The position numbers and the translations under genes are program-made. Below, piece by piece: positions 18,282-25,681 of a DNA stretch of 64,000 nt (the stretch's first letter is position 1; each line of letters starts with the position of its first letter). Origin of the DNA: Rhodobacter viridis (lineage in GTDB: Bacteria; Pseudomonadota; Alphaproteobacteria; Rhodobacterales; Rhodobacteraceae); contig NZ_QJTK01000013.1 in NCBI RefSeq assembly GCF_003217355.1, forward strand, positions 28,954 through 92,953, given 5' to 3'. Under the pieces are notes generated by a model. The model was not told the DNA's origin. It was given only the letters and a program-made list of their open reading frames with translations, and did no database searches.

Positions 18282-19009
18282 GCCGCTTCGCAGGGAAAAC
18301 CGCGCTGGTCACCGGCGGGCGCTCGGGCATCGGGCAGGCGATTGCCCGCAGGCTGGCCGCCGAGGGCGCCCGCGTCTTCACCGCCCAGCGCGGGCCAGAC
18401 CCCGACTTCGAGGCGATCGAGGCCGATATCACCGATACCGACTGCCCGGCCCGGGTGGTTTCGACCGTGCTGGCCCGCGCGGGCGGCCTTGATGTGCTGG
18501 TGAACAACGCGGGCGTGATGCAGGAGGCGGGCGTCGAGGCGATGCGCCTTGAAGACTGGGACCGCACGCTGCGGATGAACCTGACGGCGCCTTTCCTGCT
18601 GATCAAGGCCGCCCTGCCCGCCCTGCGGCAAGCGCGCGGCGCCATCGTCAACATCGGCTCGATCGAGGGGCTGGGGTCGAACCCGCTCCACGCAGCCTAT
18701 TGCGCCTCCAAGGCCGGGCTGCACGGGCTGACGCGCGCGGTCGCGGTCGATCATGGCACCGAGGTGCGCTGCAACGCCGTCGCCCCGGGCTGGATCGATA
18801 CCGAGTTGAACGAGGCTTTCGTCAACGCCATGCCCGACCCCGTGGCCTTCCGCGCCAATATCGGCCGCATCCACCCGGTCGGCCGCACCGGCCGCCCCGA
18901 GGAAGTGGCGGCGCTGGTGGCCTGGCTCGCCTCCGAGGAAGCCGGGTTCGTCTCGGGTCAGGTTTGGACGCTCGATGGCGGGCGGATGGCGAAACTGCCC
19001 CTGCCCTGA
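18278..19009 (+). CDS. SDR-family NAD(P)-dependent oxidoreductase 2
   Basis: This is a 243-residue classical SDR. It has VTGGRSGIGQAIARRL at the N-terminus, VNNAGVM, INIGSIEG-like catalytic serine region (NIGSIEGLG), YCASKAGLHGL with the YxxxK pair, and GQVWTLDGG near the end. ATG 18278 overlaps the stop of the preceding SDR, so the pair is translationally coupled. Having two different SDRs after one epimerase suggests two redox steps on the same compound, or acceptance of both stereoisomers. This is inference. Confidence 0.88.
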   Translation: MSRFAGKTALVTGGRSGIGQAIARRLAAEGARVFTAQRGPDPDFEAIEADITDTDCPARVVSTVLARAGGLDVLVNNAGVMQEAGVEAMRLEDWDRTLRMNLTAPFLLIKAALPALRQARGAIVNIGSIEGLGSNPLHAAYCASKAGLHGLTRAVAVDHGTEVRCNAVAPGWIDTELNEAFVNAMPDPVAFRANIGRIHPVGRTGRPEEVAALVAWLASEEAGFVSGQVWTLDGGRMAKLPLP

Positions 19010-19040
19010 GCAGAAAGACCGGGCGGGGGAGATCGACACC

Positions 19041-19065
19041 GGTGCAATCCGTTCGCGATTGCACC
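19041..19065. promoter_or_regulatory. Perfect 9-bp inverted repeat upstream of the M20 peptidase gene
   Basis: GGTGCAATC at 19041-19049 and its exact reverse complement GATTGCACC at 19057-19065, separated by 7 bases. No T run follows, so an operator is more likely than a terminator. It lies 48 bp before the peptidase start. A partial match (TTGCACC) also occurs inside the hpbD promoter region near 16362. Confidence 0.45.
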
Positions 19066-19112
19066 CGCCCGCGATCCTGTCAGACTGCGGTCATTCGAAC
19101 CGGAAGACCGCC

Positions 19113-20492
19113 ATGACCCCCAACGACTATCTTGATGCCCACCAGCCCCGCTTCCTGCAGGAATTGCTGGCGTTTCTTGCCATCCCCTCCGTCTCGGCCA
19201 ATCCCGCGCATCGGCCCGACATGGCCCGCGCTGCCGATTGGGTGGTGGCCCGGCTGACCGCCGCCGGGGCCGAGAATGCGCGGGTGGTGGCGACAGAGGG
19301 GCATCCGGTCGTCATGGCCGACTGGCTTCACGCCGGGGCCGACCGGCCGACGGTGCTGATCTATGGCCATTTCGACGTGCAGCCGCCCGAGCCGCTCGAT
19401 CTGTGGACGACGCCGCCCTTCGCCCCCGATCTGCGCGACGGGCGGGTCTATGCGCGCGGGGCCTCGGACGACAAGGGCGGGATGCTGATCCCGATCCTTG
19501 CGCTCGAGGCGCATCTGGCCACCACGGGCACGCTGCCGGTCAATGTCAAATTCTTCTTCGAGGGCGAGGAGGAGATCGGCTCGCCCTCGATCCCCGATTG
19601 CGTGCGCGCCCATGCGGAGGCGCTGGCCGCCGACATGATCTTTTCCGCCGACGGGCTGCAATGGGCGCCCGATCAGCCGCAGATCCTCGAGGCGCTGAAG
19701 GGCATCCTGAAACTTGAAATCGTCCTGCGCGGGCCGCGCGCCGATCAGCATTCGGGCCTGCATGGCGGTGGCATCACCAACCCGGCGATGGCGCTGGCGC
19801 AGCTTCTGGCCTCGATGAAGGCGCCCGACGGCCGGATCACCATCGCGGGCTTTTACGACGCGGTGATCGATCTCGCGCCCGAGGATCGGGCCGCCATCGC
19901 CCGCATCCCCTATGACGAGACCGCCTATCTGGCCGAAACCGGGGCCCCTGCCGCAGTGGGCGAGCCGGGCTATTCGACGCGCGAACGGCTCTGGGCGCGG
20001 CCCACGCTTGATGTGAACGGGCTGACCTCGGGCTGGCAGGGGGACGGCTCGATGACGGTCCTGCCCGCGATGGCCCGGGCGAAGATCACCTGTCGGCTCG
20101 TCGCCGCGCAGAGGCCCGAGACAGTGGCGCAGGCGATCCGCGATCATGTCCGCGCCCACACGCCCGCGGGCGTGACGGCCGAGGTGACGATCAGCAAGGG
20201 CGGCTCCGATCCGCTGCTTCTGCCCGCCGGTCATGCCGCAGCCGCCGAGGCAGCGGCGGTGCTGACCGAGGTCTACGGCCGCGCCCCGTACCGCACCCGG
20301 GTCGGCGGCTCGATCCCGATCCTGTCGACCTTCCGCGATGTGCTCGGGCTTCAGGCGGTGGTGCTTGGCTTCTCGCATGACGACGAGAACCTGCATGCAC
20401 CGAACGAATTCCTGCGCCTCGACTGCTTCCGCCGCGGCCAGAGCGTCTATGCCCGTCTGTTCGAGCGTCTGGGCGGCACGGTCCGAAGGTGA
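19113..20492 (+). CDS. M20 family metallopeptidase / dipeptidase
   Basis: This 459-residue M20 enzyme belongs to the carnosinase/dipeptidase branch. Zinc-binding and catalytic landmarks are YGHFDVQPPEP (His and Asp), YARGASDDKGGM (bridging Asp), FFFEGEEEIGSPS (catalytic Glu pair), a lid domain with DQHSGLHGG, and the late His in GFSHDDENLHAPNE. It would hydrolyse a dipeptide, amide or carbamoyl bond. Its position after the SDR pair suggests release of an amino acid from an N-acylated or peptide-bound form of the betaine pathway substrate, but this is inference. It is preceded by a perfect inverted repeat rather than by tight coupling, so it may have its own promoter. Confidence 0.88.
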   Translation: MTPNDYLDAHQPRFLQELLAFLAIPSVSANPAHRPDMARAADWVVARLTAAGAENARVVATEGHPVVMADWLHAGADRPTVLIYGHFDVQPPEPLDLWTTPPFAPDLRDGRVYARGASDDKGGMLIPILALEAHLATTGTLPVNVKFFFEGEEEIGSPSIPDCVRAHAEALAADMIFSADGLQWAPDQPQILEALKGILKLEIVLRGPRADQHSGLHGGGITNPAMALAQLLASMKAPDGRITIAGFYDAVIDLAPEDRAAIARIPYDETAYLAETGAPAAVGEPGYSTRERLWARPTLDVNGLTSGWQGDGSMTVLPAMARAKITCRLVAAQRPETVAQAIRDHVRAHTPAGVTAEVTISKGGSDPLLLPAGHAAAAEAAAVLTEVYGRAPYRTRVGGSIPILSTFRDVLGLQAVVLGFSHDDENLHAPNEFLRLDCFRRGQSVYARLFERLGGTVRR

Positions 20493-20553
20493 CCGCCCGG
20501 GTCACACAGCGACAGCCAGACCATCCCTCTCAGGACAGGATTTCGGAACCACC

Positions 20554-20802
20554 GTGGCCAAGATCTGTTTCACTCCCCCCACGGCGTCGATCGCCGCCCA
20601 TGCCGCCGCGACGAACCTTTTGCTCACGCGGATCACCGCGATCATGCACCGGGCCGAGAAGGACCCGGAAACCGCGGCCATCGCCGCGGAATTGCGCGCG
20701 GCATTGCGGGAAGCCTTCCCGGAACTGCAACGCACTTCCGACACCCAGCCCCCCGGCTGGGAACCCGATGGCGAGAGCCTCATAAACCCAGACGAAAGCT
20801 GA
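20554..20802 (+). CDS. Small hypothetical protein
   Basis: This is an 82-residue reading frame with a GTG start (MAKICFTPPTAS after translation). I do not recognise it. It is mostly alpha-helical by eye (HAAATNLLLTRITAIMH and ETAAIAAELRAALREAF), acidic at the C-terminus, with no signal peptide or membrane segment. The codon pattern is GC-rich at third positions, in line with real genes here. It lies between the peptidase gene and a tRNA on the opposite strand. The start is uncertain. Confidence 0.45.
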   Translation: MAKICFTPPTASIAAHAAATNLLLTRITAIMHRAEKDPETAAIAAELRAALREAFPELQRTSDTQPPGWEPDGESLINPDES

Positions 20803-20839
20803 GCCTTCGGGAGGCATCACACGGGAGAGAGGGGGATCT

Positions 20840-20916
20840 TGGTGGCGAGGGGGGGACTCGAACCCCCGACCCCGTGATTATGAGTCACGTGCTCTAACCT
20901 GCTGAGCTACCTAGCC
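20840..20916 (-). tRNA. tRNA-Met (CAT)
   Basis: Read on the minus strand, the sequence folds as a full cloverleaf of 77 nt with encoded CCA. The acceptor stem is GGCTAGG/CCTCGCC with one mismatch, the D arm is GCTCAGCAGGTTAGAGC, and the anticodon stem CGTGA/TCACG encloses CTCATAA with anticodon CAT. The T arm is GGGGGTTCGAGTCCCCC. The paired first base pair of the acceptor and the D loop suggest the elongator rather than the initiator. A tRNA-Ile with a modified CAT anticodon cannot be excluded. Confidence 0.9.
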
Positions 20917-20980
20917 ACTGGCGGCGTCACTAAGGGATGGCGGCGGGGGCGTCAAGGGCGAAATCTGCAAAAAATCCGGC

Positions 20981-22027
20981 TCAGCGCACCAAGTTCTCTG
21001 CCGCGGCCATGACATCGCGTGCGAGCGCGCCCAAAGCCTCGGGCGCAAGGGTCGGTGCTGCGACCTCGATCACCGGGCGCTCCTGCCGCGCGCGGTGCTT
21101 GTCGTAGCGCGGATCATAGTGGCGCTGCATCAGCTCGGCCGCGAGCGCGACGAAATCCCCCGCTTCGGCCAGCGCATGCCAGCCGTGAATCACCTCGGCC
21201 GCGTGATAGGAGCGCAGCTGGTCGATCAGGCGCGTCAGCCGCAGCGGATCGGCGACGATATCGGCATAGGCGCGCGCGAGATAGGTGGCACGCTCGGGCA
21301 GCGGCGCCACAAGCCGCACCCGCGGCGCGACGCGCAGCGCGTTCCAGACGCATTTCGGCAGCTGGATCTCGCCCACCTTCGAGCTTTCGCCCTCCAGAAT
21401 CACCGGCCGCGCCGGATCAAGCTGCGCAAGTGCCACCGCGAGCTTGCCCTCGAAGCCGGTCTGCGCCGGTTGCCCCCCCGCCATCGCGCCAAAGATCGAG
21501 CCGCGGTGATTGGCGAGCCCCTCGAGGTCGATCACCTGCGCGCCCTGCGCCGCGGCGGCCTGCAGCACGGCGGTCTTGGCCGAGCCGGTATTGCCGTCGA
21601 GCACCACCACCGGCGCGCGGATCGGCTGATCAAGCGCGTCGATCACCAGCCGCCGCCAGGTCTTGTAGCCGCCTTCGACCAGATCGGTGCGCCAGCCCAC
21701 CGCGCGCAGGATCGTTGCAAAGGAGCCCGAGCGCTGCCCGCCGCGCCAGCAATAGACAAGCGGCCGCCAGCCGCCGGTCATCTCGGACAGCGGGCCTTCA
21801 AGGTGCAGGGCGACATTCTTTGCAACGAGCGCCGCGCCGATCTTGCGGGCGTCGAAGGGCGACACCTGCTTGTAGATCGTGCCGACCCGGGCGCGTTCCT
21901 CGTTGTCGAGCGCAGGCAGGTTGATCGCACCCGGAAGATGGTCGATCGCATATTCCGCAGGCGACCGGACGTCGATGATCGTGTCGAAGTCAAGCGCCGC
22001 CGCCTGCGCGACCGAGGTCAGCTGCAT
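20981..22027 (-). CDS. selU: tRNA 2-selenouridine synthase
   Basis: This is a 348-residue SelU/MnmH protein. An N-terminal rhodanese domain (TIIDVRSPAEYAIDHLPGA) carries the active cysteine in VYCWRGGQRSGS. A P-loop domain follows with LDGNTGSAKTAVLQ near residue 150. The enzyme replaces sulfur with selenium in 2-thiouridine at the wobble position of Lys, Glu and Gln tRNAs, using selenophosphate. Its stop is next to the start of the L,D-transpeptidase, sharing one base, on the same strand; the transpeptidase is downstream in the transcript. Presence implies that the host makes selenophosphate. Confidence 0.93.
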   Translation of the reverse strand: MQLTSVAQAAALDFDTIIDVRSPAEYAIDHLPGAINLPALDNEERARVGTIYKQVSPFDARKIGAALVAKNVALHLEGPLSEMTGGWRPLVYCWRGGQRSGSFATILRAVGWRTDLVEGGYKTWRRLVIDALDQPIRAPVVVLDGNTGSAKTAVLQAAAAQGAQVIDLEGLANHRGSIFGAMAGGQPAQTGFEGKLAVALAQLDPARPVILEGESSKVGEIQLPKCVWNALRVAPRVRLVAPLPERATYLARAYADIVADPLRLTRLIDQLRSYHAAEVIHGWHALAEAGDFVALAAELMQRHYDPRYDKHRARQERPVIEVAAPTLAPEALGALARDVMAAAENLVR

Positions 22028-22668
22028 CAGTAGACCGTCACCGGCGTGCCGATGTCGACGGTCTTGTAAAGCTCGATCACATGCTCGTTTTCCATCCGCA
22101 GACAGCCGTTCGAGACGGCATGGCCGATCGACGACGGCTCGATCGTGCCGTGAATGCGGATGCCGGTGTCATGGCCGTTCTGGAACAGATACATGGCGCG
22201 CGGACCAAGCGGGTTGCCGGGGCCGCCGGGCATCCCCGTCTCGGCGTATTTCGCGTAATGGCTGGGGTTGCGCTTCACCATCTCGGGCGTCGGCTTCCAG
22301 CTCGGCCATTCGACCTTGCGCGCCACCGTGGCCTGACCGCGGAACTGCAGTTCGGTCTTGCCCACCGCCACGCCATAGCGCATCGCCTTGCCCGGCGCGA
22401 TGATGTGGTAAAGGAAGAACTTGTCCGAAACGACGATGATCGAGCCCACGGCCAGCTCGGGTTTCACCGCGACCTCGGTCGGGTAGAATTGCGGCGCGAT
22501 CGGCCAGCTTTTCTTCGGCGCCGCCACCGGCTTGACCGGGGCAGCTGCCGTAGCGGGCGCCGCAGGCGTCGCCGCAACGGGGGCCGCCGCGGGTTGGGTC
22601 TGGGCAAAGAGCGGCTTTGAGGCCACGCCCAGCGCGACAAGACTCGTCATAAAAGTGCGGCGATGCAT
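22027..22668 (-). CDS. L,D-transpeptidase (YkuD domain), exported
   Basis: This is a 213-residue protein with a twin-arginine-like export signal (MHRRTFMTSLVALGVASKPLFA), then a Pro/Ala-rich linker and a YkuD catalytic domain. The active-site block is IHGT...SIGHAVSNGCLRM with the nucleophile cysteine. It makes 3-3 cross-links in peptidoglycan or anchors proteins to the wall in the periplasm. ATG 22668 is preferred because GGGAGACCCC precedes it and it begins the signal peptide. A longer frame without an RBS exists upstream. It overlaps the selU start by one base, so the pair may be coupled. Confidence 0.9.
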   Translation of the reverse strand: MHRRTFMTSLVALGVASKPLFAQTQPAAAPVAATPAAPATAAAPVKPVAAPKKSWPIAPQFYPTEVAVKPELAVGSIIVVSDKFFLYHIIAPGKAMRYGVAVGKTELQFRGQATVARKVEWPSWKPTPEMVKRNPSHYAKYAETGMPGGPGNPLGPRAMYLFQNGHDTGIRIHGTIEPSSIGHAVSNGCLRMENEHVIELYKTVDIGTPVTVY

Positions 22669-22792
22669 TGGGGTCTCCCGGTTCGGTTGCGGGCAGGCTA
22701 GCAAAGCCCCCGCAACCACTCAACGTCAAAAGGATGTCCGGGTTCCGAACCGGCGCGCGGCGCCGACGTGCCGCGCCCCTGCCCGCCCGGTG

Positions 22793-23296
22793 TCACTCGG
22801 CCTTGCCCTGTGCGGCGGCTTCCATCTGCTCTTCATGCGCGCGCCGCAGCGCCTTGCGCAGCTCGGCCGCCTTCCAGCGCAGCTTTTCGCTTTCGGTCTC
22901 GGGAACGAGCATCGGCACCGGAACGGTCTTGCCCGCCTCATCCACCGCGACCATGGTGAAATAGCAGCTGTTGGTGTGCCGCCGCGTGCCTTCGCGGATG
23001 TTTTCGGCCTCGACACGGATGCCGATCTCCATCGAGGAGCGCCCGGTATGGTTCACGCTGGCGCGAAACCGCACCAGCTCGCCCACATGGATCGGCTCTT
23101 TGAAGATCACCTGATCGACCGAGATCGTCACCGCGTAGCGCCCCGAATAGCGCGAGGCGAGCGAGAAGGCGACGCGATCGAGCCAGTTCAGCAGCGCGCC
23201 GCCATGCACCTTGCCGGAAAAGTTCGCCAGATCCGGCGTCATCAGCACGGTCATTTCCAGCGTCTTGCGTTCTTCGGCGGAAAGCGGGTTCATCAT
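22793..23296 (-). CDS. Acyl-CoA thioesterase (hotdog fold, YciA/BFIT type)
   Basis: This 167-residue hotdog-fold protein has the conserved NFSGKVHGGALLNWLDRVA helix region containing the catalytic Asp, followed by VTISVDQVIFKEPIHVGEL. Hydrolysis of acyl-CoA to free acid and CoA is the family activity. The C-terminal 35 residues form a charged helix (EKLRWKAAELRKALRRAHEE). Two adjacent ATG codons (23296 and 23293) are possible starts. It appears to be a single-gene unit and is followed by the L,D-transpeptidase gene about 125 bp away. Confidence 0.88.
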   Translation of the reverse strand: MMNPLSAEERKTLEMTVLMTPDLANFSGKVHGGALLNWLDRVAFSLASRYSGRYAVTISVDQVIFKEPIHVGELVRFRASVNHTGRSSMEIGIRVEAENIREGTRRHTNSCYFTMVAVDEAGKTVPVPMLVPETESEKLRWKAAELRKALRRAHEEQMEAAAQGKAE

Positions 23297-23331
23297 CTGC
23301 GGCCTCGTGCAAATCGAAATCGTGGCAAGAG

Positions 23332-23434
23332 GCGTATTTCAGCCAAGAAGAAACTGCCACAGCTTCTTGGCACATTTGCGCGATCGGAGAATTGGCCGCA
23401 GCCCCTGCTTCATCTTGCGAAAAATATCTCGGGG
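23332..23434. repeat. Dispersed intergenic repeat, copy 1 (hairpin plus CTTCATCTTGC module)
   Basis: Two modules lie between the thioesterase and gntR genes. The hairpin at 23332-23381 has arms GCCAAGAAG/CTTCTTGGC within GCG-bounded ends. At 23405-23434 follows CTGCTTCATCTTGC and AATATCTCGGGGGG, then GGGGGGCAGAGCCCCC at the edge of the gntR stop. Related copies are at 39555-39665 and 42638-42705. Confidence 0.65.
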
Positions 23435-23461
23435 GGCGGCGCAGCCGGGGGGCAGAGCCCC

Positions 23462-24109
23462 CTACCCGGTCAGATGCCGCAGGCCCTGCGTGACATCGGT
23501 GCGCACGGCCAGCCGCAGCCCCGGCTCGTCGCCCGCCCGCAGCGCCGCCAGAATCAGCCGGTGATGCCGCGGCGGCTCGGTGCGGGGGAACTTGCCGTGC
23601 AGCTGCCGCATCGTCGGCCCCAGCTGCAGCCAGACGGTTTCGAGCACGGCCAGCATCGCGGGGGCCTGAGCGCGCAGATAGAGCGTGCGGTGAAATTCCA
23701 GATTGGTGCGGATATAGGCCACCGCATCGCGGCGCGCGACCGCTTCGGCATTCGCCGTATTGATCGCGGACAGCCGGTCGATCAGGGCAAGGTGCGCCCG
23801 GGGCAGCGCGCGGGAAGCCAGTTCCGGCTCGATCAGCGCCCGCAATGCCGCCAATTCCTCGATCCGCTCGTTCGTCAGTTCTGGCGTCGAAACCCGACCC
23901 GAGGAGGACAGCGTCAGCGCCCCCTCGGCCACCAGCCGGCGCAGCGCCTCGCGCACCGGGGTCATCGACAGGCCATATTGCTTGCCAAGCCCGCGCAGGG
24001 TCATCGCCTGCCCGGGCATCAGTTCGCCCGTCAGGATCTGCTGACGCAGGCTGCGATAAAGCCGATCATGGGCGGCGGTCTCGGTCGGGCGGGTTGCGGG
24101 TTGGGCCAT
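23462..24109 (-). CDS. GntR-family (FCD-type) transcriptional regulator 2
   Basis: This 215-residue regulator has an N-terminal winged HTH (LYRSLRQQILTGELMPGQAM then MTPVREALRRLVAEGAL) and an FCD ligand-binding domain with metal-site-like residues (NLEFHRTLYLRA). It is monocistronic by position. Its target and ligand cannot be told from neighbours, which are a thioesterase and a metallopeptidase. The gene ends inside a GC-rich dispersed repeat. Confidence 0.88.
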   Translation of the reverse strand: MAQPATRPTETAAHDRLYRSLRQQILTGELMPGQAMTLRGLGKQYGLSMTPVREALRRLVAEGALTLSSSGRVSTPELTNERIEELAALRALIEPELASRALPRAHLALIDRLSAINTANAEAVARRDAVAYIRTNLEFHRTLYLRAQAPAMLAVLETVWLQLGPTMRQLHGKFPRTEPPRHHRLILAALRAGDEPGLRLAVRTDVTQGLRHLTG

Positions 24110-24139
24110 GCCCCACTGTGATCACGAATCCCGCCGCGG

Positions 24140-24838
24140 TCAATCCGTCAGACGGATCGCCTGCAAGGCCGCGCCATGACGTTTCAGCCAGGCCCGATGG
24201 GTGGCGTAATCGGGGCAGAGCCGCGCCACCACCGCCCAGAAGGCCGCGGAATGGTTCATCTCGATCAGATGCGCGACCTCATGGGCGGCAACGTAATCGA
24301 GCACCTCGGGCGGGGCCATGATCAGCCGCCAGCTGTAAGACAGCGACCCATCCGGCGCACAGGAGCCCCAGCGCGAGCGGGTATCGCGCAGCGTGATGCG
24401 TTTGAAGGCGCGATCGAGCGCCTTCGCATGGGTCTCGGTCGCCGCTTGCAGCCGGATCCGCGCACAATGGCGCAGGAAGGTCTCGAGCCTTGCGCCGAGC
24501 CGATCGGCGCCCGCGGGCACCAGCAGCCGATCGCCCTCGCGCTTCGGCGCGCGCAGCGTCGCCGCCTCGATCCGCAGCGCCTGCCCCTCGAAGGGAAGCG
24601 TGTCGCCGAAACCCGGGCGGGTTTGCGCGGGCAGTTGCAAAAGCGTGCCGCGCAGCCAGTCCGACTGCGCCGCGGCAAAGGCCACGGCCTCGGCCAGACG
24701 GGCGCGGGCGGGCAGCGTCAGCGTCACCGCGCCATCGATCCGGCTGACGCGCAGCGAAAACCGCCGCGCCCGTGCGGAACGGCGCAGATGCACGGCCACA
24801 CCGGGCAGATCGGGCAGGATCAGGGGGCTTTCCGTCAT
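24140..24838 (-). CDS. YgjP-like M48 family metallopeptidase
   Basis: This is a 232-residue YgjP/DUF45-type zinc metalloprotease. The motif YVAAHEVAHLIEMNHS contains the HExxH zinc site, with the third ligand expected in the following H-S-A-A-F-W region. The family phrase TRSRWGSCAPDGSLSYSWRL precedes it. It is cytoplasmic as far as can be seen, with no signal peptide or membrane helix. The biological substrate of this family is poorly known. It is divergent from the TIGR02300-type gene at 24955. Confidence 0.9.
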   Translation of the reverse strand: MTESPLILPDLPGVAVHLRRSARARRFSLRVSRIDGAVTLTLPARARLAEAVAFAAAQSDWLRGTLLQLPAQTRPGFGDTLPFEGQALRIEAATLRAPKREGDRLLVPAGADRLGARLETFLRHCARIRLQAATETHAKALDRAFKRITLRDTRSRWGSCAPDGSLSYSWRLIMAPPEVLDYVAAHEVAHLIEMNHSAAFWAVVARLCPDYATHRAWLKRHGAALQAIRLTD

Positions 24839-24954
24839 ATCGGGCTGTGGTCCGGCTGGAAGCGACAGGTTGCACGCGAAAAGGCTTTGACACCCCGCGG
24901 CGGTTGTGGCAGTTGGCTGCGACTCTGTGCGATAGAGCTTGCCAGGAGACTTCC

Positions 24955-25284
24955 ATGCCGAAAGAGGATTGGGGCGTCAAGCGCCTCTGCCCGCATTGCG
25001 CGAGCCGGTTCTATGATCTGGCCAAAGACCCGATGACCTGCCCGGTCTGCTCGAACAGCTTCTCGCTCGAGAGCCTGACGGCCGCGGGCCGCAGCCGTGT
25101 GATGGTGTCGGACAAAGTGGCCCCGCGCGCGGCCGATCTCGATGTCGATGATCTGGCTGATGACGATCTGGACGAAGACGGCGGCGACGTCGATCTGGAC
25201 GACGATCTGCTCGAGGATGACGAGGACGACAACGTCTCGCTCGACGACATCGCGGATGTCGCAGGCGGCGAAGACGAGGCCTGA
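24955..25284 (+). CDS. TIGR02300 family protein (zinc ribbon with acidic tail)
   Basis: This 109-residue protein is conserved in alphaproteobacteria. The N-terminus MPKEDWGVKRLCPHCASRFY with a second CPVC at about residue 30 makes a four-cysteine zinc ribbon. FYDLAKDPMTCPVC is the family signature. The C-terminal half is almost entirely Asp, Glu, Leu and Val, giving a very acidic tail. ATG 24955 has a CAGGAGAC ribosome site and starts exactly at the conserved domain. The function is unknown. A terminator hairpin follows at 25325. Confidence 0.9.
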   Translation: MPKEDWGVKRLCPHCASRFYDLAKDPMTCPVCSNSFSLESLTAAGRSRVMVSDKVAPRAADLDVDDLADDDLDEDGGDVDLDDDLLEDDEDDNVSLDDIADVAGGEDEA

Positions 25285-25324
25285 GTCGGCCCGAAAGGGT
25301 CGGATCACTGCCGAAACGGGAACC

Positions 25325-25356
25325 AGGCGCGAGGGCAACTTCGCGCCTTTTCCTTT
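25325..25356 (+). terminator. Intrinsic terminator after the TIGR02300 gene
   Basis: Stem AGGCGCGA/TCGCGCCT (25325-25332 and 25341-25348) with an 8-base loop, followed by TTTTCCTTT. It lies 40 bp past the stop codon. Confidence 0.8.
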
Positions 25357-25481
25357 GTCGCTTGAGGATTTTAGCCGCGTCGAAACTTTTTGCATCGCGG
25401 CTCGTTTTTTCCTCTTGCACCCGCCGCTGGGGGCCCGTAATAAGCCCCCACGCAAGACGGAAACGTCGAGCGGAACCCGGT

Positions 25482-25557
<76 letters not shown>

Positions 25558-25584
25558 AATAAAACAAAGACTTGAACGACAGTC

Positions 25585-25615
25585 GCCCCGCCTCGTGCGG
25601 GGCGTCGTCGTTTTT
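25585..25615 (+). terminator. Terminator of tRNA-Ala
   Basis: Stem GCCCCGC/GCGGGGC with a 5-base loop (25585-25591 and 25597-25603), followed by GTCGTCG and TTTTT. A second weaker hairpin, CCCCCGCGGC/GCCGCAGGGGG, lies just beyond, near 25640-25662. Confidence 0.75.
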
Positions 25616-25681
25616 GGGCCTCGGTATTGCAAGCCGATTCCCCCGCGGCCGAAGCCGCAGGGGGAGTGCCGCGCCTGAGCC

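Noticed and set aside
18975..19112. N-terminal extension of the M20 peptidase reaching into the SDR gene
   Set aside because: The alignment starts at MTPNDYLDAHQPRFLQELL. The extension overlaps the SDR coding region in another frame and contains the palindrome at 19041.
25640..25662. Hairpin CCCCCGCGGC/GCCGCAGGGGG as terminator of the PAP2-ArnT gene
   Set aside because: It has no T run on the minus strand and lies within the tRNA-Ala downstream region. Noted only as a stem.
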